Assembly (NCBI GenBank): GCA_032433765.1
Contig: JAVIAB010000024.1
Span: forward strand, 8,614,821 to 8,678,820
Length of the DNA: 64,000 bases
Reading direction: 5' to 3'
Source of the DNA: Megaustenia siamemsis
Taxonomy: Eukaryota > Mollusca > Gastropoda > Stylommatophora > Ariophantidae
The notes under the pieces were generated by a model, which did no database searches, was not told where the DNA came from, and saw only the letters and a list, made by a program, of their open reading frames with translations. Shown here piece by piece: positions 1-9,783 of this stretch. The stretch's first letter is position 1. Each line of letters begins with the position of its first letter. Position numbers and translations under genes: made by a program.

Positions 1-290
1 TAAAAACCGAATAGCAAAGCAAGCCCTCAGGTGGGAAACAACAGGTAAGAGAAAAAGAGGAAGACCCAGACAGACACTGAGAAGAACATTGACGAGAGAG
101 GCAACATCAGCAGGAATCGGCTCCCTCAATGAGATAGAGCTGCTTGCACAGAACAGAGACAAAAGGCGATATTTGATAAAATATCTTTAAAAGAATTGAA
201 AACTGCTAGAATAAAAATTCAGATAAGAGAAGGAGCATCTTGGTCTACGCCCTATGGGCCGGCTAAGGCTCGAAAGGCCAATAGATAGAT
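1..290 (+). mobile_element. LINE 3' end: C-terminus of reverse transcriptase ORF plus 3' UTR
   Basis: The frame from position 2 is open to a TAA at 188-190 (62 residues). It begins KNRIAKQALRW and contains GKRKRGRPRQT, then ends LLAQNRDKRRYLIKYL. The pattern basic GRP block, about 30 residues, then 'A-x-(N/D)-R-x-x-(W/Y)' is the usual extreme C-terminus of animal non-LTR retrotransposon ORF2 proteins. A GC-richer 3' UTR and a short tail ending near 290 follow. The 5' part lies outside the window, so clade and completeness cannot be judged. No catalytic motif is included. This is a fragment, not a host gene. Confidence 0.7.
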
Positions 291-569
291 ATAAGATGAT
301 ACAAGAGAAATAAAAAGAAATGGTTTAATGACTACACGTTTAATATAAATATTGTAAATTTAGCTTTCTTCTTTGGTATTCTTAATTCCATATTTTTTCC
401 AAGTTTTTAAAATTCACTGCTGCTTTTGCTCTACTTCTTCTGATCCATTTTTTGATTGTTTCACCTTCTTGATCTATGTTACTATTAATATATGTCAAGT
501 TGTCTACTTTGTGTCCGATTCCTGACGATTTAGCTATATATTACCTTCACAACAAATAATTAATTTCAG
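291..569. other. AT-rich spacer, probable intron
   Basis: No coding frame or repeat unit is recognised. The stretch ends in a pyrimidine/AT-rich run and a consensus 3' splice acceptor (tttcag, AG at 568-569) directly before the fibrinogen-like exon, so it is probably the tail of an intron. Confidence 0.35.
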
Positions 570-917
570 GGTTACAATGAACTCCGCATTGATGTTCGAT
601 ACAAAGGAGTGAGACATTACGCCCTCTATTCAAACTTCCACCTGGATGAGAAGACGTTCGTTTACGATGTGAGCGCTGATATACAAAGAAGAAAAACGAG
701 TGATGGACTCTACGACCACAGCGCCCAGTCGTTCTGGACTTACGACCAGGCTGGCATTGCCCGACCGGTCCGGGATTCTGTTTGGAAAATTGTAGGGAAC
801 GCACGCAACAGATATTCAGCTTCTTTATCTGTCCATGATATAGAGAAGATTGAGAGAATTTTCTTGACGCGATCACAAAGTTTAGAATTTATAGAAATGA
901 AAGTCAGAAAGGTTTAA
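570..917 (+). CDS. Candidate last exon of a fibrinogen-related domain (FReD) protein, possibly a pseudogene
   Basis: The open frame runs from a splice acceptor (AG 568-569) to a TAA at 915-917, 115 residues. It opens GYNELRIDVRYKG and continues HYALYSNFHLDE. This matches the part of fibrinogen C-terminal domains where (Y/N)ELR(I/V)D, an aromatic-rich YAxYxxFxV segment and a later GDSLxxH/FxTxD segment occur; here the last reads DGLYDHSAQSFWTYDQ. The exon ends FIEMKVRKV, like the family's closing xEMKVRP. Known role of the family: secreted lectin-like recognition proteins, expanded in molluscs. Oddities: there is no cysteine in the exon, so the late Cys pair is missing, and the middle (residues about 65-100) does not resemble the Ca-binding and WWY region. 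It is either a diverged paralogue or a decaying copy. No upstream exon is in the window. GTG at 609 is not a real start. Confidence 0.45.
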   Translation, partial: GYNELRIDVRYKGVRHYALYSNFHLDEKTFVYDVSADIQRRKTSDGLYDHSAQSFWTYDQAGIARPVRDSVWKIVGNARNRYSASLSVHDIEKIERIFLTRSQSLEFIEMKVRKV

Positions 918-1536
918 TGAAAGGTCAAATATTGTTAGTTCAAGTCAAAAGTATTTTGGAAATTAATTAAAAGTCACATTCTTTTCTTATTGTTTGTTGT
1001 TGTTATTATTGTTGTTGTTGAAGATATGATTTGTTTAGTCCCAAGTCAGATTTTATTTGTTAAAGACCACATTTATTTAGTTAAATGTCCGATTTTTTAT
1101 TTACTGGTAAGATTTGTTTAGTTAAATGTAAGATAAGATTTGTTTCTGAAAAGTAAGATTTGTTTAGTTAAATGTAAGATAAGATTTGTTTCTGAAAAGT
1201 AAGATTTGTTTAGTTAAATGTAAGATTTGTTTAGCTAAATATAAGATTGTTTGTGTAAAGTAAGATTTGTTTAGTTAAATGTAAGATTTTTTGTGAAAAA
1301 GTAAGATTTGTTTAGTTAAATGTAAGATTGCTGGGGTTAGAAGTAGGAATTGTTTATTTAAGTAAATGTCAGATTCTTAATTTCTTAAAAAATCAGATTT
1401 GTTTCATTAAAAGTCAGATTTTACTAAAAGTTACATTTGGTTAGTTAAATGTAAGAATTTTTTTTTGAGGTGAGATATATTAAAGGAAATCCCAGAAATG
1501 TTGAGAAGAATATCAGCCATGTTTAGATACAGTGAG
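918..1536. repeat. Degenerate AT-rich minisatellite and (GTT)n tract
   Basis: A short GTT/ATT microsatellite lies at about 988-1020. From about 1080 to 1460 the motif 'aagatttgtttagttaaatg' recurs imperfectly with spacers of variable length, partly as a longer unit alternating with 'aagatttgtttctgaaaagt'. Units are too diverged for one clear period. Nothing coding is seen. Confidence 0.6.
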
Positions 1537-1800
1537 GGAGCCGCGATAGCTCAGTGGCTAGTGAACTGAACTACAAAGGACAAGAGGTAGGGTTCGATCC
1601 CAACCGACTGCTTCCGGATTCACCCAGCCTTTAATGGGTACCGGTCATATTTCTGCGAAAGTGAAGCGGCACAGGCGTAATACCGACCACATTACCCCAA
1701 AAATCGCGTGCCGAAGGTCTGTAAAAGTTATGGTCACTAACACCATACTCCCTATACGCCACTTGGCGTGACGGGGGTACTATACTTTTTTTTTTTTTTT
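1537..1800 (+). mobile_element. tRNA-derived SINE, full-length head, poly(T)-containing tail
   Basis: The head carries a pol III A box (tagctcagtgg, 1547-1557) and B box (ggttcgatcc, 1591-1600), 44 bp apart start to start, as in tRNA-derived SINEs. The body contains 'cagcctttaatgggtaccgg' and '(c)cctatacgccacttggcgtg', shared with the copies at 5542-5777 (minus), 10374-10604 and 21094-21349. It ends with gggggtactatac and a T run at 1786-1800. The element is non-autonomous and would depend on a LINE. Its high copy number in this window shows it is an abundant family in this genome. Confidence 0.85.
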
Positions 1801-1840
1801 GTTAGATAAAGTCTAGATAGATAAGTTTATATAAGATAAG

Positions 1841-2234
1841 AAGAACCATCCGCTCAGGTGTGATAAAGCCAAATCCATCCTCAAAGGTCAGTACCATGAA
1901 ATATGGAAACGAGAACACCCAAAGCATAACGAGAGGGACGGATACCATCAACTATCTAGGAGGGATCAAGTCATCATACTTCGTCTACGCACTGGCCATA
2001 TTAGAATAAGGAATCACATGTTCACCAAATTCAAAAATAGGTACAACCAGCCTATGCCCCTTTACACTGGACAATATGACCACAAAACATGTTCTACAGG
2101 ATTGCCCCCAGTACACAGTCTTGAGAAGAGCAATGTGGTCCACACCCACATCCCTGGAAGAAAAACTATATGGGGCAATCGAATCGCTTAAGCAGACAGC
2201 TGACTTCATGCGAGATTCTGGAATCGTACTCTGA
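1841..2234 (+). mobile_element. LINE ORF2 C-terminus, frameshifted (Jockey/CR1-type RNase H and zinc-knuckle tail)
   Basis: The frame from 1841 reads KNHPLRCDKAKSILKGQYHE and continues LSRRDQVIILRLRTGHIRIR. It then shifts by +1 near 2030 and continues CPFTLDNMTTKHVLQDCPQY ... EKLYGAIESLKQTADFM to TGA at 2232-2234. The 'RLRTGH' block followed by a C-x-H-x-C knuckle (here one Cys replaced) is typical of the tail of animal LINE ORF2 proteins annotated as transposon X-element/BS-like. The frameshift and the lost Cys make it inactive. The clade is my inference from remembered patterns. Confidence 0.7.
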
Positions 2235-2249
2235 TAGAGTTTTGATCGC

Positions 2250-2250
<1 letters not shown>

Positions 2251-2281
<31 letters not shown>

Positions 2282-2300
2282 AGAGAGAGAGAGAGAGATA
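2251..2300 (+). repeat. (GA)n microsatellite
   Basis: A run of GA dinucleotides with one CGC interruption follows directly after the LINE fragment. Confidence 0.95.
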
Positions 2301-2369
2301 AGCTTAATTTATTTTCACCTGTGTTTAAACGAAGGTCGTGTACATTGAACCACTTGTTTTATATATTGA

Positions 2370-2371
2370 AG

Positions 2372-2415
<44 letters not shown>

Positions 2416-2416
2416 G
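2370..2416 (+). repeat. (GTT)n microsatellite
   Basis: About 15 uninterrupted GTT units end in GCGTTCGCC. Confidence 0.95.
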
Positions 2417-2558
2417 CGTTCGCCAGCTTTCAACTCTGACGAAGTCCCTAGAGACTAGGAACTGAATTTTGCGTGTTAATTAATTTTTCCCTGCCAGTCG
2501 TGTGCACAGGGGTCCCTCGCCGCACAGGCAGATAACTCCGACTTCGGAGGTACTCATG

Positions 2559-2738
2559 TTTTTTTTTCCATCGATGAGTAACTGACGTACAAGCCGGGCC
2601 TCGCTGCTGAGACCAGGAGGTGGTTGCCGCTGAGAGAAATCATAAATAAAATCCCAACCGGTGTAGCCGAGATTTGAACCCACAACCTCTCTGGCCCAAT
2701 GCCGGCGTCTTGCTTCGAGACCAACCAGTCCCCCATGG
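2559..2738 (-). mobile_element. Second tRNA-derived SINE family (minus strand)
   Basis: On the minus strand a head reading ggggactggttggtctcg is followed by a B-box-like gggttcaaatc (complement of 2671-2681). The spacing suggests derivation from a tRNA with a long variable arm. The plus-strand T run at 2559-2568 is the element's A tail. The body differs from the 1537 SINE family. The right and left limits are approximate. Confidence 0.5.
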
Positions 2739-3285
2739 ACTGGGGATATGAGGAAACTGCAACAAGGAACACTTTATATTGAAGTGATTGTCAGTTATAT
2801 TGACAACTGCTGCACTAACTAAAGTAGTTTATATTTCCTATCGGAAGAAATGTTTCTTCATGATTGTTGTTATCAATAACGTATTGCAACATTTTGGAAA
2901 TTGTTATCACACGATTATTATCGTTTCTCTGCTTGAGGTTAAAAAGCTGTTATGATATTAAGATATGCACTTATGCCTTAATTTTTTTTCCCTTAAACAT
3001 GCTATGTAAAAACTTTTTTTTGGGCCAGTAGAGTCAAAGATAACCCATGTTTTTAACCCACAAATAAATTATATTCAACCTCTTTATCCTCGTTTTATTT
3101 GTTTTTTTGTTGTTTCTATAATTATCGGTCATTGCTACGTTAATGTTAATCATTATCTGTGTGATTAATTTTTCGTGGTGTACACGGCTTTGTGGATTAC
3201 TAGAACTGCAATGATTATATTCCATGCGGAAGCCAACTGAGAGTATTACACAACATGCCCTTTTTTGGATTCCCTAGGGGAAAAA
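2739..3285. other. AT-rich intergenic DNA, nothing recognised
   Basis: Low-complexity AT-rich sequence with a few T runs. The minus-strand open frame at 3034-3225 has no recognisable domain and composition like its surroundings. Confidence 0.4.
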
Positions 3286-3435
3286 ACAAAGAGAAAGACC
3301 GAAGAATTCTGTGAGACAACAGACAGAAGCAGAGATGAAGATGAGGGGAAGACAACAAATGATCTTAAAAGAATGGCAAGAAACAGAACGACTTGTAAAG
3401 TGCTTGTTGATGACCTATGCTCCACAGGGAGCTGA
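3286..3435 (+). mobile_element. Decayed LINE 3' terminus
   Basis: A frame ending at TGA 3433-3435 reads NDLKRMARNRTTCKVLVDDL followed by CSTGS. This is the common ORF2 end pattern 'l-x-x-mAxxRxxWxxlvxxLcsxG'. An RQRERPK-like basic segment precedes it in another frame. It is short and degenerate. Confidence 0.45.
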
Positions 3436-3638
3436 AATGTAGAAGAGGAAGAATATAATCGAACAATGACGGGTGTTGAAAATTACATTTATGAACGTCT
3501 CAAACATTTTATGAGCTGCTTAATGCTTCAAGGATATCTAACATAACCCAGAGTAACTAGAAATCTCAGGCCTGAATGGCATCTGTTTCATCTTCATTCA
3601 GGGACACTCTGATGTGAGAGAAAACAAACGAGCTGAAA

Positions 3639-4372
3639 TCATCATCATCAAGTACCGGACCTACTGGCGTAGGTGATCATGTCTCTCCACAACTTTCGAT
3701 CTCGGCAGCTATTTATCATTTTTGTTGTTGACCATCTGCCAAGCCATTCTCTTAAGCTGTCTGTTATTTTTTATCTTTGCTTCCCTCTATCTCTTCGTCC
3801 CTCAATTTTTCCAGTTCTTACAATATATTCCAGTTTTTCTCTTCTCATTACATGGCCAAAAAATGATGATTATTTCTTCCTAATATTGGAAATTAGTTCT
3901 CTTTTTGCTTTGACCTCTTGCAGAACGTTTTCATTACTCGTCTTAGCTGTCCATGGTACTCTCAACATTATTCTGTAAAACCACATTTCTGCAGACTCCA
4001 GTAATTTTCTTGTCTGTTGTCCTATTGTCCATGATTCGCATCCATATATTAAGACTGGCTCTACATAACATTTAAGAACTCGTTTTCTTGTTTCTATTGT
4101 CAAAAATGGATTGCATAGTATCTTCCTCATTTTTTGGAAAGCTGCTTTTGCCTGAAACATTCTGCATCTCACCTCTTTTGTACATCTTCCGTCTGAGGTT
4201 AACAAAGTTCCCAAATATTTAAATTCATTTACCTGTTTTAATATTGTTCCACTTGTCTTTATTTTGCACTGAGGTGATGCCTTTTTCTTTGTTGTTACCA
4301 TTACCTCTGTCAATTTGCTATTAAAGCTGAGTCCTTTATTTTTTGTTTTCTTTCACTACAATGTTCAACGAT
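3639..4372 (-). mobile_element. RTE-like LINE, 3' part of ORF2 (family A, copy 1)
   Basis: The minus-strand open segment 4313-3870 (147 codons) contains KYLGTLLTSDGRCTKEVRCR, VEPVLIYGCESWTIGQQTRK and FYRIMLRVPWTAKTSNENVL. This is the thumb/C-terminal part of an endonuclease-reverse transcriptase of RTE type: 'YLGs-x-DG', 'LLYGxExW' and 'LRIxWxxxxxNxxVL'. The element ends at about 3639 with a (TGA)n-type tail, seen as atcatcatcatca on the plus strand. The same family recurs at 15852-17110 with high identity. 5'-truncated and broken after ISNIRKK. No polymerase motif is retained here. Confidence 0.8.
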
Positions 4373-5318
4373 CTGACAGCCTGGATGAAACAGATGTCAT
4401 GGATGATGGACGTTCAATCGATCGAGATAACATTATGAATGTCTTCAGGGAGGCTGGGCGTGCTGCTGATTCAGTCAATGATTATGAATTCACAAACATG
4501 TTCAGACTGCACGGAGACGAGGTCAGAACTGTGGATGAAAGAAATGAGCGTCGCGGGGAGATACAGACGAATAACGAATCAAGACAGAACTGGATTCAGC
4601 AGTCTCCACACACTGAGGGACATACTCGAGAAGAGATCTGAGCACGTATGGACATGTTCGACGTGCAATCAGGATAATCCGTCTATTAAACCAAACAAAA
4701 CCACATAATCAGGAAGGTGCCCCTCATCATTGTCATTTTAAAAACATTCGGTTTCTATATTTTACTTTAACCATCAAAGCTATTCAAGGTGTTATATCAT
4801 ACATATGTTATACAGTGACCTTTAACCTTTTCCGCTTCTGACCTGCCCAGATATCTCTACTGCGAGACCTATGACGCTCTACGGACGAATGAGGTGTCTC
4901 TCTTCCCTTAAATAACAAACGGAGGCGAAGGCGCGTCTCCCAGCACCAGATGTGGAAGTTGTCAGCGATTCAGAGCTGATGGCTTGCGCCAGGATCGGTG
5001 AACCAGACCCATCCAGACCCTGCTCCACGTCTCCGTGGTGCCTCTAGTAACAGACTAAACTGTCTAATCTGGCCAAGCGAGTAGGGATCGAAGAGGGAAG
5101 ACAACAGGGTACTCACAAATGTCATGTTGAAGTCGGATGTGTTGGGCCGAAAGGAGCAAATATCACAGTTATACTGTAAACCACAACACAACGCAGACAC
5201 ACCCACTTAACGTCCTTTTAAGGGCGGATGATGAAGAGGTACATTCCTTTAGTCATCGGGCGAACACAAGCAAGCAAGCAAATAACGAATATGTTTTATG
5301 TTGCATCAATGGGAGAGA
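4373..5318. other. Unclassified region with a short unexplained open frame
   Basis: A plus-strand frame is open to TGA at 4639-4641. Its part outside the neighbouring LINE encodes an acidic/basic hydrophilic stretch (DNIMNVFREAGRAADSVNDY). I do not recognise it and see no start context or splice sites that would support a gene. The remainder to 5318 has no identifiable element. Confidence 0.3.
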
Positions 5319-5490
5319 TATGAATCACGGCTGTTTGTTTTTCATCTCAAAGTGCCATTTTAGTTCCAATCTTGGGAATGTGGCAGAATTTATGGACGAC
5401 GATGTCCTGAGTTTAGTACATTACATTCATTACTAAAATTGATGTTAATTAAAGTGGGTTAAACCTGTGAAGACACAAAAAACCACATCT
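5319..5490 (+). repeat. Dispersed repeat, copy 1 (paired with 7130-7285)
   Basis: The sequence around cattttagttccaa (5355-5368) and the following cctgagtttagtacatt aligns with 7130-7285 over about 150 bp with scattered differences. Each copy is followed on its right by a minus-strand SINE. Both may be old segmental copies or parts of one unrecognised element. Confidence 0.5.
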
Positions 5491-5541
5491 TCTAGATCAC
5501 TAAATATTTCTGTATGGGTGATAAAAAAAATAAAAAAGTAA

Positions 5542-5777
5542 CGTACCTCCGTCATGCCAAGTGGCGTATAGGGAATATGGTGTTAGTGACCATAAATTTT
5601 ACAGACTTTAGACACATGATTCTTTGGGGTAATGTGGTCGGTATTACGCCCGTGCCGCTTTACTTTCCCTCAAAAAAATCCGGTACCAATTAAAGCCCGG
5701 AAGCTGTCGATTGGGATCGAACCCTACCTCTTGTCCTTTGTGGTCCAGTTCACTAACCACGGAGCTATCGCAGCTCC
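5542..5777 (-). mobile_element. tRNA-derived SINE (minus strand), same family as 1537-1800
   Basis: Read on the minus strand it starts ggagctgcgatagctccgtgg and has a B box (ggttcgatccc) and the same body, ending in gccacttggcatgacggaggtac. The plus-strand A/T-rich tract just left of 5542 is outside the body. Point differences and small gaps show it is not a very recent copy. Confidence 0.85.
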
Positions 5778-5967
5778 AATTCCATATAGATTTTATTCTA
5801 AGCCAACCTTCATTGCGGAGATGGCACTCGATGATGATGATGATGATAAAACACTTGTTACTACAAGTTTGATAAACTATTCAAAACTTGATTCTCAATT
5901 TAAAAAAAAAAAGTGACTGGTTCTCTATTTGAATGCTTGAGATGTAATTGTCTATGGCTATTTTCAT

Positions 5968-6299
5968 TACAGGATTTTAAGCTGCTTTCATTTTCATATT
6001 ATCATTTTAACTGTTTCTTTCTTAATAGTAGGACTTTTTAACTGTATCTCTTTTCATACTAGGATTTTAAACTGCTTTTCTTTTCATGCTATTATTTTAA
6101 ATGGTCTCTCTGGTCATTCTAGGATTTTCAAAAGGTTAACTTTTGATGCTAGAAATATAAACTATCTCAACTCGTTTAACTCTTTCTTTTTATCTCTATC
6201 TGCTACTGCTAGAAATTTTAACTGCCTCTCTCTCTCATTCTCTCTTTCTTCAATCTATATCTAAATATTTAATAGATATAACCGCATCTCACTTTTTTG

Positions 6300-6348
<49 letters not shown>

Positions 6349-6445
6349 TGTTAGGATTTAAACTGCCTTCTTCCTCTCCTAATGCTACGATTTTAAACTA
6401 CCCCTCTCTCTCTCTCTTAACGTTACAATTGTAAACTACCTCTCT
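5968..6445 (+). repeat. T/C-rich degenerate minisatellite with a (CT)n core
   Basis: The motif 'taggattttaaactgc' plus a CTCT-rich stretch recurs about every 40-60 bp (5971, 6061, 6120, 6352, 6388 and others) with many changes. A near-pure (CT)n microsatellite lies at about 6300-6345. Confidence 0.6.
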
Positions 6446-6612
6446 CCCTCTCCCGTGACATGAATTTCGCGTGCCCACGTGATGAGATAGTGCTGCAGTC
6501 AGCCTTGCCTTGGTACGGGGTGTATGATTTGTCTGTTTTCAAGTAAAAATTTGCCACAAGCTGGAACACGGTCGGATCAAGTGTCTCACGGAAGTGGTGG
6601 CCTGACTTCATT

Positions 6613-6860
6613 TGTTGGGACAGCGACTGTTGTTGTGGCATGCTCACTAATCTTAAGTCCACGGTTTTGTCGCTTGTTGGGACAGCGACTATTGTTGTGG
6701 CATGCTCACTAATCTTAAGTCCACGGTTTTGTCGCTTGTTGGGACATCGACTATTGTTGTGGCATGCTCACTAATCTTAAGTCCACGGTTTTGTCGCTTG
6801 TTGGGACAGCGACTATTGTTGTGGCATGCTCACTAATCTTAAGTCCACGGTTTTGTCGCT
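6613..6860 (+). repeat. 62 bp tandem repeat, four copies
   Basis: Four units start at 6613, 6675, 6737 and 6799 with tgttgggaca(g/t)cgact and end gtccacggttttgtcgct. The units differ at only one or two positions (for example a to g at about 6629, g to t in unit 3), so the expansion is recent. Open frames across it on either strand are by-products. Confidence 0.9.
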
Positions 6861-7129
6861 GACACATAGAGTTATGCTGCTTGTGACGAACGTTACAGTG
6901 ACTCGGGTGTGTCCAGTATGAGCTGCACGCCTTTTGTACAGAGTTCAGCGCGTTCAATATTACACAGTTTTCTATGCATCAAGTAGCACACCATTTTGAG
7001 AGAAGAACTCAGCGTGTTCTATGGAAAAGTATGAACGATCGAGATGAACATTTTGTAGGTTGCTGGCTGAGCAGATATGGAGATGCCCAGACTGTAGTGA
7101 AGCCATTCTGTTCTAAAGTCAAAGCTACG
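6861..7129. other. No feature recognised
   Basis: Mixed-composition sequence without a recognisable frame or repeat. A plus-strand open frame at 6974-7159 has no known motif. Confidence 0.3.
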
Positions 7130-7285
7130 GCACAGCTGCTTGTTTCAATCTTAAAGTGACATTTTAGTTCCAACATTGAAACGTTTGCAGCTTTAATATG
7201 TGAAGATGACCTGAGTCTACAACATTTTGCCCATTCAAAAATGTATATTTTATGGGAGTGGTTTCAAATTGTGACACCAGACACG
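7130..7285 (+). repeat. Dispersed repeat, copy 2 (paired with 5319-5490)
   Basis: Shares cattttagttccaa and a following gatgacctgagt segment with the copy at 5319-5490, in the same order, again with a minus-strand SINE to its right. Confidence 0.5.
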
Positions 7286-7344
7286 CACACACACAAGCGA
7301 AGTTTCTAGTAAAGCTAACAAGTAAAAGTTATGGTTCATTTCCC

Positions 7345-7592
7345 TCCCTTGCTAGGCATATGTGGAAAATGGTGTTAGTGTTTCCATGACAAGGCAAATT
7401 GTTTAGTGAGGTGGTCGGTATCACTCCAAGCCGTCTATACTTCCCGGAAAAAAAAAAAACACCCGGTACCCATTTACAGAGACCGAGTGAAGATTAAAGC
7501 CTTGTCGGTCCGAAAATATCCACTTCTGGAAATCGAACATAGATCCTTCTAATCAAGCACTGTTTACTCTAACCACTCAGCCACCGAGGTTC
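7345..7592 (-). mobile_element. Diverged tRNA-derived SINE (minus strand)
   Basis: On the minus strand the head reads ggaacctcggtggctgagtgg (A-box-like tggctgagtgg), with a weak B box and a body sharing accgaccacctcac and acaccatttt blocks with the main SINE family. An A/T-homopolymer interruption lies at about 7449-7460 (plus strand). Much older than the other copies, or a sister subfamily. Confidence 0.6.
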
Positions 7593-8095
7593 CAAACTTG
7601 TGGCTTAATTAATGTGTGCATGAATGATGTTTTAATAGAACAATACAAGTAATTATAATTGTTTTTTCTTCAAAAATTGTCAGATTCGACACGTTCTGTT
7701 TTGAAATTATTAATTTTTCAACGCCAAATGTTCTCATTATTTCAGATATATAAATTCGTGCAATCAACTTGAATGTACAAAAGACAAAGGATATGTATTT
7801 CTCAAAAGAGACAAATAGCAAATCAACTGAAATATCAGTGACAAGGAGATGTGACGGATCTGTCTGAAAACTATCTTTATGGTATTTTCCCATTATTGGA
7901 GTCTGCCGGGAGCTGCATCCTCTCCTGCTGCAGACATTCTCTATCAATCTTCTGTTACATACTTTGAGAGTCGGTCACCAAGACTGCGTGATCCACATTC
8001 TGTGTAACCAACCCTGTTATCTCCGCCGTTGCTGCTTCTATCTCCGTTCTCATGCTGGACACCGTAATGCAACACTTGCCAGATTTCCTGGCCAC
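7593..8095. other. Unclassified DNA
   Basis: The minus-strand open frame 7947-7609 (112 codons) has no recognised domain, and hydrophobic runs come from AT-rich sequence. It is probably chance. The LINE similarity to the right starts at about 8096. Confidence 0.3.
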
Positions 8096-8590
8096 TTTCT
8101 CACAGACTACACCAGCACCTTCTCAAAACTTCACAATCTACACATCACTCCCAAAGGTAAGTCACATACAGACTCATATACAGCATGACACCCACAACAG
8201 AAAGAGAAGCTTCCATATCAGGACAGACAGCCAAGTGCCAACTTTGCAGACGAAACATACAAGAAATAGAAGAACACATATTCTACGAATGCAACACAAT
8301 CATACCATCAAGAACGGCGTTACAACTTACACTAGAAACACACAGAAGGTAGACATATACAGATCTATCATGCTCAACACACTGTCAAAAACAACACAAG
8401 AATCCTACACTAAAGCGCTAATTCTAATATCCGAATATAGAAATTTAGTGTGGACCTGTAGAAATGCTGACGTTTTCCAATTCAAAACTTTTAATGCCAA
8501 CCTGTTTGTACAGTTTTATAATTTAAAAAATCAATGTCCATCTTTAAAACAACATAATTTAATTTGTGAGAATGAATGAATGAATGTCCA
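8096..8590 (+). mobile_element. Tx1/L1-like LINE 3' end (family B, copy 1) with zinc-knuckle tail
   Basis: In the frames used by the family, the sequence reads FLTDYTSTFSKLHNLHITPK, then CQLCRRNIQEIEEHIFYEC (a C-x2-C-x9-H-x4-C knuckle), then DIYRSIMLNTLSKTTQESYT and EYRNLVWTCRNADVFQF, ending near 8579 with a tgaatgaatgaatg tail. The minus-strand copy at 17400-20812 shares these blocks in the same order. Two frameshifts are needed to join them, so this copy is dead. Importantly, it carries a single copy (about 8155-8206) of the segment that is tandemly amplified in the other copy. Confidence 0.75.
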
Positions 8591-8707
8591 ATATTCATTT
8601 AGAAAGACACATCTTTCAAGTCTTTCCTTTCCCTTGTTTGCTACATTTTTTGGTGACAGGCGGAAGGCGCCAGTCATCGGTCAATTTTGCTTTACAGATG
8701 GGGACGA
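8591..8707. other. Short spacer
   Basis: Nothing recognised between the LINE tail and the minisatellite. Confidence 0.4.
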
Positions 8708-9783
8708 GACGTCACACCTCATAAAATAAACTGTGACTTCACACCTCCCAAAAAAACTGAGATGTCACACCCCCTTAAATAAACTGAGATGTCACACCCC
8801 CTTAAATAAACTGAGATGTCACACCCCCCTTAAATAAACTGTGATGTCACATCCCCTTAAATAAACTGAGATGTCACACCCCCCTTAAATAAACTGAGAT
8901 GTCACACCCCCCTTAAATAAACTGTGATGTCAAATCGCCTTAAATAAACTGAGATGTCACACCCCCCTTAAATAAACTGTGATGTCAAATCGCCTTAAAT
9001 AAACTGAGATGTCACACCCCCCTTAAATAAACTGAGATGTCACACCCCCCTTAAATAAACTGTGATGTCACATCCCCTTAAATAAACTGAGATGTCACAC
9101 CCCCCTAAATAAACTGAGATATCACACCCCCCTTAAATAAACTGTGATGTCAAATCCCCTTAAATAAACTGAGATGTCACACCCCCTTAAATAAACTGTG
9201 ATGTCACATCCCCTTAAATAAACTGAGATGCCACACCCCTTAAATAAACTGAGATGTCACACCCCTTAAATAAACTGAGATGTCACACCCCCTTAAATAA
9301 ACTGAGATGTCACACCCCCCTTAAATAAACTGTGATGTAACATCCCCTTAAAAAACTGAGATGTCACACCCCCTTAAATAAACTGAGATGTCACATACCC
9401 CTTAAATAAACTGAGATGTCACACCCCCTTAAATAAACTGAGATGTCACACCCCCCTTAAATAAACTGAGATGTCACACCCTTTTAAAAAACTGAGATGT
9501 CACACCCCCCTTAAATAAACTGAGATGTCACATACCCCTTAAATAAACTGAGATGTCACACACCCCTTAAATAAACCGAAATGTCACACCCCCTTAAATA
9601 AACTGAGATGTCACATCCCCTTAAATAAACTGAGATGTCACACCTCCCATAAATAAACTGTGATGTCACACACCCTTCATAAATAAACTGTGACGTCACA
9701 CACCTCCCAAAATAAACTGAGATGTCACACCCCTCATAAATAAACTGTAAAGTCACACACCCCTCATAAATAAACTGAGATGT
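8708..9783 (+). repeat. 27-28 bp minisatellite, about 38-39 units
   Basis: The unit is aaataaactgagatgtcaca followed by a run of 3-6 C and TT. Length varies mainly in the C run. 'gag' and 'gtg' variants alternate irregularly before atgtca. The right end (9630-9783) is more diverged and contains a perfect TGACGTCA at 9691-9698. An open frame on the minus strand (9903-9556) is repeat-derived. Confidence 0.95.

Noticed and set aside
3870..4313. A host gene for the 147-codon reverse-transcriptase-like protein
   Set aside because: Truncated 3' LINE fragment with a (TGA)n-type tail and a second copy in the window; not a domesticated gene on this evidence.
4315..4641. A plus-strand hydrophilic protein of 108 codons
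   Set aside because: Its start lies in antisense LINE sequence and the remainder matches nothing known; kept only as an unexplained region.
7609..7947. A 112-codon minus-strand gene
   Set aside because: AT-driven composition, no recognised domain, no promoter or splice signals; length is within chance for AT-rich DNA.
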